From NCBI GenBank assembly GCA_022821085.1, contig JAJEEG010000006.1, positions 815,330-879,329 on the forward strand: 64,000 nucleotides of DNA, given 5' to 3'. This document shows positions 17,067 to 26,518 of this stretch, in pieces (the first letter of the stretch is position 1; every line of letters begins with the position of its first letter). Both the position numbers and the translations under genes were made by a program. Origin of the DNA: Candidatus Latescibacterota bacterium. Its GTDB lineage: Bacteria; JAAXHH01. The notes under the pieces are model-generated. The model had not been told where the DNA came from. It saw only the letters and a list, made by a program, of their open reading frames with translations, and searched no databases.

Positions 17067-19145
17067 ATGGTCGCGAAATCCTGTATGCGCAGACTGACCC
17101 TCCTCTTCGCGGTCGGTATGTTGCTGTGTGCGGGCCTCGGATTTCGAATCGCTCTGATACAGATTCGCGACGGCGAGACCTACAGGCAACGGGCGCGTGA
17201 CCAGCAGCACCGGGTCATCAACATCGATCCCCGACGGGGTCGTATCTTCGATCGAAACGGAAACACGCTGGCGCTGAGCGTCGAGTTCGACTCCTTCGGC
17301 ATCCAGGATCTCGACGGCGATCGGTTCAGTACCTCCGACGTCGGCAACCTTGCCGTACAACTCTCCCAGATCACCGGCGAAGATCCCCGGCATATCGTGG
17401 ACCGGATTTCCGGAACCTCCGACTTCCGGTACCTGGTACGATGGGTGAATCCGGAGACCAGCGAACGGATAAGGGGGCTGTCCGCCTACCCCCGTTTCGA
17501 ACCCTATATACGCACGGAAAAGGAGGCCAGACGGGTCTATCCATACCGGACCGCCGCCGGCCAGGTCCTGGGATTCAGCGTCGACGGCGCCGGACAGGCC
17601 GGATTCGAAATGGAACATAACCGGTTGCTGTCCGGTATAGAAGGATACAGCGTTGTCCGGATCGATGCCCAGCGCCGGGCCTATACGTGGCTGGACGACT
17701 TCCGGAAGTCGGCGGAGAACGGCGCGGACGTCGTCCTGACGATCGATATATCGGCCCAGGTCGCCGCGGAACAGGTGCTTGAAGAGACGATCGCATGGCA
17801 CGAAGCACTCGGCGGCATGGTCATCGTGATGGATCCTGGGAACGGCGACATACTGGCCATGGCCAGCTCGCCGGATTTCGACCCCAACACGCCGGGTCGA
17901 TTCCCGTTCGAAGCCCAGAAGATCAGGCCCGTGGTAGACACCTACGAGCCCGGCTCGACGTTCAAAATCGTCGCCGCGACCGCGACCCTGGAGACCGGCG
18001 CGTTCTCGCTCGAAGACCGGATCGATACGAGCGGCGGGCGGATCGACCTGGGTACCCAGACCATTTCGGACCACGAAGTCTTCGATGAACTGTCCGTGCG
18101 GGAAGTCTTCGAGCATTCCAGCAACGTGGGTACCGTGAAAATCGCCCTGGAGCTCGGTGAGAAGACATTTTACGAATACACCCGGTCATTCGGCTTCGGC
18201 ATGAAGACGGGCGTCGCGTTGCCGGGCGAGGTCAATGGGATCCTGCACAAGCCGGCCAGGTGGTCCAGGTCGACGCTGCCCACCATGTCCATCGGTTACG
18301 GGGTTTCCGTTACCGGAGTGCAGCTGGCGTCCGCCTACTGCGCAGTGGCCAACGGGGGGCTGCTTCTGCAACCCCGGATCATCAAGACCATCATGCGAAA
18401 CGACGGTTCGGTGGCGTCCGTTCCGAAGTCCGTCGTTCGCAGGGTGATGAAACGACAGACCGCCGATACCCTGCTGGACGTGTTTACCGGGGTGGTGGAC
18501 CGGGGCACGGGGACGCGGGCCGCGGTACCCGGATTCAAGGTCGCCGGAAAGACCGGCACGGCCTGGAAGGCGCGTGAGGACGGCAGGGGATACACCCGGA
18601 ACTACCGGTCGTCGTTCGTCGGCATGTTTCCCGCGACGAATCCGGAAATCGTCGTACTGGTCATGATCGACGAACCGAAGAAACGCGGTTTCTACGGTGG
18701 GTCGGTGGCCGCGCCCGTCTTCAATAAACTCGTTCGCCGTCTCGTCCATCTGCCGGACGGTCCGGTGGAGTCGGTACCCGAATCCGACGACGGCCTGCCC
18801 CTGCACCTGGCCTCCATCGAACCGAAGTCCGCTTCGGACCGTGAGCCCGAGTTATCCAGCCGGTTAGGCCCGGGCTTCAGCGGACAGATGCTACGGGACC
18901 TGCAGCCGCTCGACCGCCACTGGGAAATCGAACGTCCCGGTACCCTCACCGGGGAGGAACGGACCCGGATCGAGCTGCCGTCCGTGATCGGCATGAGCGT
19001 ACGAGAAGCCGTCAAGACCCTGGCCGAAATGGGCATCGAAGCAACCATCGTCGGCACGGGCTATGTCCGGCGCCAGATACCGGCACCGGGCCGCTGGGTA
19101 AATCCCGGTGATCGATGCGTCATTGAATGCGGCCCATACAACTAG
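17067..19145 (+). CDS. ftsI: Division transpeptidase FtsI (PBP3 class) with C-terminal PASTA domain
   Basis: 692 residues. Membrane anchor near residues 8-28; PBP dimerisation region from RRGRIFDRNGNTLA; transpeptidase motifs STFK (S297), SSN (351-353) and KTGT (K495). After about residue 634 comes a single PASTA domain (IELPSVIGMSVREAVKTL onward). Cross-links septal peptidoglycan in the periplasm. A PASTA tail is normal in SpoVD/Pbp2x-like proteins of Gram-positives and is also known in some Bacteroidota-type FtsI, but not in enterobacterial FtsI. Confidence 0.95.
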   Translation: MVAKSCMRRLTLLFAVGMLLCAGLGFRIALIQIRDGETYRQRARDQQHRVINIDPRRGRIFDRNGNTLALSVEFDSFGIQDLDGDRFSTSDVGNLAVQLSQITGEDPRHIVDRISGTSDFRYLVRWVNPETSERIRGLSAYPRFEPYIRTEKEARRVYPYRTAAGQVLGFSVDGAGQAGFEMEHNRLLSGIEGYSVVRIDAQRRAYTWLDDFRKSAENGADVVLTIDISAQVAAEQVLEETIAWHEALGGMVIVMDPGNGDILAMASSPDFDPNTPGRFPFEAQKIRPVVDTYEPGSTFKIVAATATLETGAFSLEDRIDTSGGRIDLGTQTISDHEVFDELSVREVFEHSSNVGTVKIALELGEKTFYEYTRSFGFGMKTGVALPGEVNGILHKPARWSRSTLPTMSIGYGVSVTGVQLASAYCAVANGGLLLQPRIIKTIMRNDGSVASVPKSVVRRVMKRQTADTLLDVFTGVVDRGTGTRAAVPGFKVAGKTGTAWKAREDGRGYTRNYRSSFVGMFPATNPEIVVLVMIDEPKKRGFYGGSVAAPVFNKLVRRLVHLPDGPVESVPESDDGLPLHLASIEPKSASDREPELSSRLGPGFSGQMLRDLQPLDRHWEIERPGTLTGEERTRIELPSVIGMSVREAVKTLAEMGIEATIVGTGYVRRQIPAPGRWVNPGDRCVIECGPYN

Positions 19146-19192
19146 CCGACCCATCGCTCGCCTCGAGCGGGACGGCGGCACTGAGGGTCAAG

Positions 19193-20749
19193 GTGTTGAT
19201 ACAGCTTTCCAGACTACTGGACGCGCTGCCTCGGAAAGAGGTGATCCGCCCGTCGGGTCGGACCGACCGTACCGACCAGGCCGGCCGGGCGGACCGGGCG
19301 GCCCGGGCGGCCCGGGCCAACCAGGTCGCCCGGGTTGACCCGGAGATCGGCGGCATCGTCCACGATTCGAGGTCCGTCAAGCCCGGCGATGTCTTTGTCG
19401 CGCTGCGCGAGCCGTCGGGCCGCGACGGCCACAGGTACGTCCGCGACGCGGTGGCGCGGGGCGCTTCGGTGGTTGTCCAGGAAAACGAAGAACGCCTCGA
19501 TGACGCGACCGCGGTGATCGTTCCGGACACCTCACTGGCGTACGGCCTGATGGCTGCCGCGTTTTACGGCCGGCCGGCGGACGGCCTCAGCCTGATCGGC
19601 ATCACGGGGACCAACGGCAAGACGACGGTGTCGCTGCTCGTCGAGGCCATACTCAGGGAGTGCGGCCGGTCCGTGGGCGGGATCGGCACGCTGGGCAGCC
19701 GGTTCATGGGCGCGATGCTCGACTGGAAGCTGAGTCACACCACGCCCTACCCGATGGAACTGCACCGCACCTTGAGGCGGATCCGGGACCAGGGAGGCGA
19801 ATGCGTCGTCATGGAAGTATCCTCGCACAGCCTGGCCTGGCAGCGGCTGTCCGGCCTGCGGTTCAGTACGGGCGTCTTCACCAATCTCTCCCGGGAACAC
19901 CTGGACGACCACAAGACCTTTGACGCATACAGGGAAGCCAAGACGTTGCTTTTCTCCGAACTGCTCGACGAGGGGGGCACCGCCGTCCTCAACATGGACG
20001 ATCCCGCCTTCGTGCATTTCAGGAACGCCTCGCGTGCCCGCGTCCGTACCTATGGACTGGACAAGAGAGCGGAGGTCCACAGGGCGGGTCCGATCGGATA
20101 CCACGCGGACCGGACCACCCTTGCAGTGCAGGTTCGTTCCGATCCGCCGTTCAACGTGACGCTGCCGCTCCTGGGCCGATTCAACGCGTACAACGCCCTG
20201 GCGGCGATTTCCGTGGGGCTGGAGTTCGGCATCGACGGCGCGCTGATGAACCGGGCCGTATCCGGGATCACGGTACCCGGCCGGCTGGAGCGCGTCGACG
20301 CCGGACAGCCGTTCAACGTACTCGTAGATTTTGCCCATACGCCCGATGCACTCGGCGCCGTGCTGTCGGCCTGCCGGGAATGGACGCGGGGGAACCTGAC
20401 TGTCGTGTTCGGCTGCGGCGGGGACCGGGACCCGGGCAAGCGGCCCCTTATGGGCAGGGCGGCGTCCACCCACGCCGACGTCGTCATCGTGACGACCGAC
20501 AACCCCAGAACGGAACCGCCCGACCGGATCATACGGGATATCGAGCCGGGCCTGCTGCCCCACGTTCGCTCCCATATCGTCCAGGACCGTGGCGAAGCGA
20601 TCCGGAAGGCCCTGCGCGAAGCGGGCGAAGGAGACACCGTGCTGATCGCCGGAAGGGGAGACACGGTCTACCAGGTCGTGGGCGATTCGCATATCGAGTT
20701 CGACGACCGTACCAAGGCCCGGGAATGTCTCGAGGCGCATTATGGGTAA
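19193..20749 (+). CDS. murE: UDP-N-acetylmuramoyl-tripeptide synthetase MurE, meso-DAP type
   Basis: 518 residues if started at GTG 19193, which follows GAGGG and gives the usual short MurE N-terminus; TTG 19196 is equally plausible, and an upstream ATG at 19127 inside ftsI would add 22 residues. ATP site ITGTNGKTT; the DNPR motif (D436-R439) is the signature of enzymes adding meso-diaminopimelate rather than lysine. A low-complexity Arg/Ala/Asp-rich insert precedes the conserved HDSRSVKPGDVFVAL. Cytoplasmic step of peptidoglycan precursor synthesis. Confidence 0.93.
   Translation: MLIQLSRLLDALPRKEVIRPSGRTDRTDQAGRADRAARAARANQVARVDPEIGGIVHDSRSVKPGDVFVALREPSGRDGHRYVRDAVARGASVVVQENEERLDDATAVIVPDTSLAYGLMAAAFYGRPADGLSLIGITGTNGKTTVSLLVEAILRECGRSVGGIGTLGSRFMGAMLDWKLSHTTPYPMELHRTLRRIRDQGGECVVMEVSSHSLAWQRLSGLRFSTGVFTNLSREHLDDHKTFDAYREAKTLLFSELLDEGGTAVLNMDDPAFVHFRNASRARVRTYGLDKRAEVHRAGPIGYHADRTTLAVQVRSDPPFNVTLPLLGRFNAYNALAAISVGLEFGIDGALMNRAVSGITVPGRLERVDAGQPFNVLVDFAHTPDALGAVLSACREWTRGNLTVVFGCGGDRDPGKRPLMGRAASTHADVVIVTTDNPRTEPPDRIIRDIEPGLLPHVRSHIVQDRGEAIRKALREAGEGDTVLIAGRGDTVYQVVGDSHIEFDDRTKARECLEAHYG
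19287..19322 (+). repeat. 9-bp tandem repeat inside murE
   Basis: Four 9-base units (gggcggacc, gggcggccc twice, then a diverged copy) within a longer Arg/Ala-rich stretch near the MurE N-terminus. The unit is a multiple of three and keeps the frame. Confidence 0.7.
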
Positions 20750-22163
20750 TCACAACGGGGCCGAGACGCCCACGCTGATGGAAATCGCCGGCATCATGGG
20801 CGGCAGGCTGCACGTTCCGTCACCGTCGCTAGGTCGCAGCCGGATCACGGGCGTCTGTTCGGACACCCGGCGAATCGAGGAGGGCAATCTGTTCGTCGCG
20901 ATTACAGGCGAGCGATTCGACGGTCACGACTTCGTACCCGAGGCCATGCGCGCCGGTGCTTGCGCCTCCCTCGTCACGGACGACTGGCACGCGCGTCGAC
21001 CGGACCGCGAAGCCCCGGAGGCCGCACGGATCGTCGTGCCCGTGGTACTTCCCGCGCTGCAGGCGTTCGCGGGCTGGCACCGGAGGCGCTTCGACCTGCC
21101 CGTCGTCGCGGTTACGGGCTCCAGCGGGAAGACCACCACGAAAAACATGATCGCCTCCGTACTGGGCGAACGCTACCGTGTCTTCAAGACCCCGGGGAAC
21201 CTGAACAGCCAGCTGGGTGTCTCCGAGGCCCTGTTTTCCCTGCAGGGAGACCACGGCGCCGCGGTACTCGAACTGGGCATGAACCATGCGGGTGAACTGG
21301 ACCGGCTTTCCCGGATGACCCGCCCGTCCATCGGCGTGATCACCAACGTGGGGCCTGCGCATATCGAGTTCTTCGAGTCCATCGAAGGCATCGCCCGGGC
21401 CAAGGGCGAGGTCCTCGACCACCTGCCGGAAAGCGGGAGCGCGGTGCTGAACGCCGACGACCCCCTCGTCATGAACCAGGCCGGCCGCAGCCTGGCGAGG
21501 GTAGTCACCTTCGGCCGCGGCGCGGGGGCCGACGTCAGGCTGGCAAGCGTCAGGACCGAACTGTCCGGATCGACCTTCACGTTGTCGGACGGGGCTTCCT
21601 TTCGGATCAACCTGATGGGAGAGCACCAGGTCATGAACGCCGCGGCCGCCGTGGCGGTGGGCAGGCTCACGGGAATCGACGACCAGGGCATCGCCCGCGC
21701 ACTGCGGAGCGTCGAGCCCACGCCCATGCGCATGGAGTACCGAAAGGCGGGCGCTGTGCACCTGATCAACGACGCGTACAACGCCAATCCGTCGTCCATG
21801 AAAGCGGCCCTGGACGCGTTGGCAACGGCTGAAGGCCGCAAACTGGTCGTCCTCGGAGACATGCTGGAGCTGGGCGACCTGGGCCAGGCGGCGCACCGGG
21901 AAATCGGAAGGCGGGCCGCGGAGGTGGCCGAGCGGATCATCACGGTGGGCGAACTGGCCCGTGAAATCGCCGCAGCCGCGGTGGACAGCGGCATCCCGGC
22001 GTCTCGCGTCATGTCCTGCGACTGCAACGACGAAGCGGCCGCCGCGGTACTGTCGGAAGTCGAGGACGGCGACGTGGTGCTCGTCAAGGGATCGCGCGGC
22101 ATGCGCATGGAAACCGTCGTGGAATACCTGGAAAAGTCGCTCGGTCAGGGCGAACTGGGGTAA
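20742..22163 (+). CDS. murF: UDP-N-acetylmuramoyl-tripeptide--D-alanyl-D-alanine ligase MurF
   Basis: 473 residues; its ATG overlaps the end of murE by eight bases, indicating coupled translation. Motifs: CSDTRRIEEGNLFVAI, the ATP loop VTGSSGKTTTKN (near residue 128), ELGMNHAGELDRLS and NDAYNANPSSMKAAL. Adds D-Ala-D-Ala to the UDP-MurNAc-tripeptide. In most dcw clusters mraY and murD come next; here ftsW follows directly. Confidence 0.96.
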   Translation: MGNHNGAETPTLMEIAGIMGGRLHVPSPSLGRSRITGVCSDTRRIEEGNLFVAITGERFDGHDFVPEAMRAGACASLVTDDWHARRPDREAPEAARIVVPVVLPALQAFAGWHRRRFDLPVVAVTGSSGKTTTKNMIASVLGERYRVFKTPGNLNSQLGVSEALFSLQGDHGAAVLELGMNHAGELDRLSRMTRPSIGVITNVGPAHIEFFESIEGIARAKGEVLDHLPESGSAVLNADDPLVMNQAGRSLARVVTFGRGAGADVRLASVRTELSGSTFTLSDGASFRINLMGEHQVMNAAAAVAVGRLTGIDDQGIARALRSVEPTPMRMEYRKAGAVHLINDAYNANPSSMKAALDALATAEGRKLVVLGDMLELGDLGQAAHREIGRRAAEVAERIITVGELAREIAAAAVDSGIPASRVMSCDCNDEAAAAVLSEVEDGDVVLVKGSRGMRMETVVEYLEKSLGQGELG

Positions 22164-22167
22164 GCCC

Positions 22168-23310
22168 GTGTTGCATCAACGTATAGATCTTCCATTGCTG
22201 GTCTCGTCCCTGCTCCTGCTCTGCGTGGGGTCGGTCATGGTTTACAGCGCGAGTTCGGCTGTTGCCGCGGAGATGTTCTCCGGGGACAGTGGATTCTTCG
22301 TGAAACGTTACCTGGTGCGGTTGATCCTCGGAATCGTCATCCTGATCCTCTTCGCCAGCCTGAATTACCAGAAACTGCAGAAATGGTCCCCGGTCCTGAT
22401 CGTCATCGGCATGGCGTTTCTGGCGCTCGTGTTCGTTCCCGGTGTCGGGATGACCATTCGCGGAGCGACGCGTACGGTGAACCTGTTCTCCATGACGATC
22501 CAGCCCGCGGAAGGGGTCAAGATCGCCCTGGTGATCTTCCTGGCCTACTGGCTGTCCCGGCGCCAGCACGTCATGGACCGGTTTCTCACCGGGTTTCTGC
22601 CCGTGTTGGCGGTGATCGCGGCAACCTGCCTGCTGATCGGGCTGCAGCCGGACTACGGCACCGCGATCGTGCTGGCCGCGACCGCGTTCGCCGTGCTCTA
22701 CGTCGGCCGCGCCCGGTTGCTGCACCTGGCAAGCGCCGTGGGGATCATGATCCCGGTCCTCTTTTACAAGCTGTACTCGTCCGCGCACAGCCGGGGCCGG
22801 CTCATGACCTACTTCGAACGGTTTTTCGGCAATTCCGCCGACCAGGCCCATAACCTTCAAGGCGCGGACTACCAGTTGCAACAGGCACTGATCGGACTGG
22901 GTACGGGAGGCGTGTTCGGGAACGGACTGGGGCAAAGCCGGCAGAAGTTCCTTTTCCTTCCCGATCCCCATACGGATTTCGTGTTCGCGGTGATCGGCGA
23001 GGAGCTCGGGTTCCTGGGGTCGGTGGCGGTACTGGGCCTCTTTGTCGTCTTCGCGTGGAGAGGGGTCCGCATCGCCCGCATGGCGCCGGACGCCTTCGGG
23101 TTTTTCCTGGCATCGGGGCTGACCATGCTCATCACGCTGCACGTGCTGGTGAACATCGGGGTGGTGACTGGCTTGCTGCCCACCACTGGGCTGCCGCTGC
23201 CCTTTCTGAGCTACGGAGGGTCCTGGCTGCTCTTCTGCATGATGAGTATCGGGATCCTGCTGAACATATCCAGAATGACCTATCGCCGCCAGAGACTGCA
23301 GTATGACTGA
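22168..23310 (+). CDS. ftsW: Division SEDS glycosyltransferase FtsW
   Basis: 380 residues from GTG 22168, four bases after murF; about ten membrane helices. SEDS landmarks: VMVYSASS in the first helix region, LQPDYGTAIV, the long periplasmic loop with GLGTGGVFGNGLGQS, FLPDPHTDFVFAVIGEELGF, and the C-terminal TTGLPLPFLSYGGSWLL. Polymerises septal glycan from lipid II together with FtsI. An in-frame TTG (22171) immediately follows the GTG. Confidence 0.95.
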   Translation: MLHQRIDLPLLVSSLLLLCVGSVMVYSASSAVAAEMFSGDSGFFVKRYLVRLILGIVILILFASLNYQKLQKWSPVLIVIGMAFLALVFVPGVGMTIRGATRTVNLFSMTIQPAEGVKIALVIFLAYWLSRRQHVMDRFLTGFLPVLAVIAATCLLIGLQPDYGTAIVLAATAFAVLYVGRARLLHLASAVGIMIPVLFYKLYSSAHSRGRLMTYFERFFGNSADQAHNLQGADYQLQQALIGLGTGGVFGNGLGQSRQKFLFLPDPHTDFVFAVIGEELGFLGSVAVLGLFVVFAWRGVRIARMAPDAFGFFLASGLTMLITLHVLVNIGVVTGLLPTTGLPLPFLSYGGSWLLFCMMSIGILLNISRMTYRRQRLQYD

Positions 23311-24748
23311 TCGAACCGACGTTACCGGCCGGACCGCCTGGCATGGACCGGAGATGACTTGCCGCCACGCGCATTTCATCGGGATAGGCGGAATTGGCAT
23401 GAGCGCACTGGCTGAACTGATGCTTGGATATGGATACAAAGTCAGCGGATCGGACCTGCGGGGTACGCAGCTGACCGACCGGCTGCACGGTCTCGGAGCG
23501 TCCGTCTTCCAGGGCCATGACCCGGCCAACGCGCAAGGGGCGGACCTGATCGTGTACTCCTCCGCAATCCCCGGGGACAATTCCGAACTCGCGGCGGCCC
23601 GCCGGCTGGGCCGGCGTACCGTCTCCCGCGCCGAACTGCTCGGCACGCTGATGCGCGGGACGCAGGGCATCGCCGTGGCAGGCACCCACGGAAAGACCTC
23701 CACTTCGGCCATGATCGTCAAGGTACTGGCCGCCGCGGGGCTGGACCCGACGGCCGTCATCGGCGGGATCATGACGGAAAACGGATCCAACCTCCGCCGT
23801 GGAAACGGCCCGTGGATGGTCGTGGAAGCCGATGAATACGATCGTTCGTTCCATGCGCTGACGCCAACGGCGGCCGTGATCACTTCGGTGGACGCCGACC
23901 ACATGGAATACTACGGTTCGCAGGAAGCCATCGATGAAGCCTTTACCGTCTTCGCCCATCTCGTGCCCGGGGACAGGCCCCTGATCGTGTGCGCGGACGA
24001 CCCGGGAATTCGCAGGATCCAGTCAACCCTTCGCCGCCGCCTGGTGACCTACGGGCTTTCAACGCACGCCTGCATCCGGGCGGACCGGGTGGAATCGAAG
24101 GGGTGGAGCATATCCGCCGATGTGTACGTGCGGGAGGTTCCGGCCGGCCGGCTGGTGTTGCCTCAGCCGGGCGAGTGCAATCTGTCCAACGCCCTGGCCG
24201 CCATCGCCGTGGCCGACCATCTCGATCTGCCCGTCGAGCGGACCATGGCGGCCCTGGCGGAATACCGGGGGCTGAAAAGGCGATTCGAGGTGCTGGGCAT
24301 CGTCCGCGGCGTCACGGTGGTGGACGACTACGCCCACCATCCCGCTGAGATCGAGGCCGCACTGCGCGCCGTGTCGAATGCGGGCGCCCGGCGCATGTTC
24401 GTGGTGTTCCAGCCGCACCTTTACAGCCGGACGCGGAATCTGCGCCGCGAATTCGGACGCGTCCTCGGACGGTCTCCCGCATGCCGGACGATCGTGACGG
24501 ACGTATACCCGTCCAGGGAAACGCCCGAAGACGGGGTGACGGGTGAGTTGATCGTCCAGGACTCGAGCGCATTCGGCGAAAACGTCGCTTATATCCCGGA
24601 CAAGGACCGGGTAGCGGCCGCTCTGGTGGACGATCTCGAGCCTGGAGACCTGGTGCTGACCCTCGGCGCGGGGGACATCGGCGAGGTGGGTAGCCAGGTT
24701 TGCGAACTGCTGCGGAAACGCGGGGACAGGTCTCATGGGAATCGCTGA
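23303..24748 (+). CDS. murC: UDP-N-acetylmuramate--L-alanine ligase MurC
   Basis: 481 residues; the ATG overlaps the ftsW end by eight bases. HFIGIGGIGMSALAEL, ATP loop AGTHGKTSTSAM (near residue 130), EADEYDRSF and DDYAHHPAEIEA are in family order. An N-terminal extension of about 20 residues precedes the first beta strand. murG, which normally lies between ftsW and murC, is missing from this position. Confidence 0.96.
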   Translation: MTDRTDVTGRTAWHGPEMTCRHAHFIGIGGIGMSALAELMLGYGYKVSGSDLRGTQLTDRLHGLGASVFQGHDPANAQGADLIVYSSAIPGDNSELAAARRLGRRTVSRAELLGTLMRGTQGIAVAGTHGKTSTSAMIVKVLAAAGLDPTAVIGGIMTENGSNLRRGNGPWMVVEADEYDRSFHALTPTAAVITSVDADHMEYYGSQEAIDEAFTVFAHLVPGDRPLIVCADDPGIRRIQSTLRRRLVTYGLSTHACIRADRVESKGWSISADVYVREVPAGRLVLPQPGECNLSNALAAIAVADHLDLPVERTMAALAEYRGLKRRFEVLGIVRGVTVVDDYAHHPAEIEAALRAVSNAGARRMFVVFQPHLYSRTRNLRREFGRVLGRSPACRTIVTDVYPSRETPEDGVTGELIVQDSSAFGENVAYIPDKDRVAAALVDDLEPGDLVLTLGAGDIGEVGSQVCELLRKRGDRSHGNR

Positions 24749-25661
24749 ACGCTTCAGCGGGTTGGTGCCCGCCGGACGGCTGCGCCGGGACGAGGGGCTC
24801 GACCGGCATACCACCTACCGGGTCGGGGGACCGGCCGACGTGATGTGCTTGCCTGAAACCCGGTCGGAGCTGCTGGAAGTCGTCACCGCGGCCAGGGTGC
24901 ATGAGGTCCCCTGGCTCGTGCTGGGGAACGGGAGCAACATCCTCTTTTCGGATGACGGATTCAGGGGGCTGGTCATCAAGATACGCGGTTCGACCCCGGC
25001 GGATGGGACGCTGTGGCACCTGAAGCAGGAAGGCGAACGTCTCCGGGCCGGCGCCGGCGTGAGCCTGCCCCGGCTCGCTTGGTCGGCGGCGGCCACGGGC
25101 CTGGGCGGACTGGAGTTCTGCACCGGGATCCCCGGCGTGATCGGCGGTTCCATCCGTGGCAACGCGGGTGCCCACGGGAGCGATCTGGGCAGCGTACTGG
25201 AGTCGATTGAGCTGATACAGCCTTCCGGCGAAATCGAGACGGTCCCGGCTGGGGAGGCGGGGTTTTCCTACCGGGATAGCGGGATCGAACCGGACGGCAT
25301 CGTGACCGGGGCCGTATTCAGGCTGACGCCGGACGAACCGGAAAACGTGTATGAACGCATACGGGAATTCACCGAATACCGGAAGCGCACGCAGCCGTCT
25401 GCGGACCAGAGCGCCGGATGCATGTTCAAGAACCCGGAGGGCGACAAGGCGGGAAGGCTCATCGACACGGCCGGTTGCAAGGGCCTGCAGGTCGGGGGAG
25501 CGAGGGTGTCCGACGTCCACGGTAATTTCGTCATCAACCAGGGCGGTGCGACGGCTTCGGACGCGTTGCGGCTGATCGACATGGTGCGCGAACGGGTCTT
25601 CGAACGGACCGGCGTAGCCCTTGAACTCGAAGTCCGCGTGATGAAATCGGGGGTCGTATGA
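24735..25661 (+). CDS. murB: UDP-N-acetylenolpyruvoylglucosamine reductase MurB
   Basis: 308 residues, overlapping murC by 14 bases. FAD-binding landmarks HTTYRVGGPADVM, VLGNGSNIL and GIPGVIGGSIRGNAGAHG; active-site region SYRDSGIE and the SAGCMFKNP segment, the form seen in type II (compact) MurB enzymes. Reduces UDP-GlcNAc-enolpyruvate to UDP-MurNAc with NADPH. Confidence 0.96.
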   Translation: MGIAERFSGLVPAGRLRRDEGLDRHTTYRVGGPADVMCLPETRSELLEVVTAARVHEVPWLVLGNGSNILFSDDGFRGLVIKIRGSTPADGTLWHLKQEGERLRAGAGVSLPRLAWSAAATGLGGLEFCTGIPGVIGGSIRGNAGAHGSDLGSVLESIELIQPSGEIETVPAGEAGFSYRDSGIEPDGIVTGAVFRLTPDEPENVYERIREFTEYRKRTQPSADQSAGCMFKNPEGDKAGRLIDTAGCKGLQVGGARVSDVHGNFVINQGGATASDALRLIDMVRERVFERTGVALELEVRVMKSGVV

Positions 25662-26500
25662 AACTAAAAAGGACGCATACAGCGGTCCGTCTCATGCATG
25701 GACTCGCGGCCGGACTGCTCGTCTCGGCCGTGGCGGCCGTAATGGCCATAGGCGGCCTGGAACTGTCCAGGTGGGCGAAGACCTCGCCGGCCTTCAATCT
25801 GAAAACTATTGACGTCAAGGGGAACATCGCCGTCGGCAAAGAGGAGATCATCACGGTTTCCGGTCTCGAGCGGGGACGGAACATCTGGTCGGCCGATCTC
25901 GAGGAGACCGAAAGGCGCCTCATGATGGCCCGGCGGTTCGAACGGGTCGCCCTGACCAGGAGACTGCCCGGTACCGTCGTCGTCCGGGTGAAGGAACTGC
26001 AACCGATCGCTTTCGTGCAGCTGGACCGGCTCTACGGTGTCTCGGAAGGCGGCGAGTTGATCCCCCTGACGCCCGGACACGGGCTGCCGGATCTTCCCGT
26101 GATCACCGTCGCTGCTTCGAGTAACCTTCGGGAGACGGATGCCGCGGAGTCGCGGGGCCGCAGTTTCGAAACGCTGAGAGACGCTATGCGGGGCAGTCCG
26201 GAGATGGCCCGCGCACTCTACCTGATGCGGGTGCTCAGAACGATGTCTCCGGGGATGTATGACGAGTTGTCCGAGATTCACGTGTCCAGTCCCGATGACC
26301 CGGTCGCCTATATGGTCGAAGGCGGGCTGGCCATCCGGTTCGGGACGGGCAACTATCCCAGGAAGATCGAGATGTTGAGACGGACGGTGGAAAAGCTGGA
26401 ATCCGATGCCATCCGGACCCGCCTGATCGACCTGCGGTTCAAGGACCAGGTCATCGTCCGGCCGATCGTATCGAACCGGTCCGGAGGCGGGAGATCGTAG
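25658..26500 (+). CDS. ftsQ: Cell division protein FtsQ
   Basis: 280 residues; ATGA overlap with murB. One membrane helix at about 15-37, then a POTRA domain starting FNLKTIDVKGN and an FtsQ region (RRLPGTVVVRVKELQPIAFV). The C-terminal beta domain (ISDLRF-like LIDLRFKDQVIV) is present. Bridges cytoplasmic and periplasmic division proteins. No ddl gene lies between murB and ftsQ. Confidence 0.9.
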   Translation: MKLKRTHTAVRLMHGLAAGLLVSAVAAVMAIGGLELSRWAKTSPAFNLKTIDVKGNIAVGKEEIITVSGLERGRNIWSADLEETERRLMMARRFERVALTRRLPGTVVVRVKELQPIAFVQLDRLYGVSEGGELIPLTPGHGLPDLPVITVAASSNLRETDAAESRGRSFETLRDAMRGSPEMARALYLMRVLRTMSPGMYDELSEIHVSSPDDPVAYMVEGGLAIRFGTGNYPRKIEMLRRTVEKLESDAIRTRLIDLRFKDQVIVRPIVSNRSGGGRS

Positions 26501-26518
26501 TGGTAAAAGGAGTTGAAT

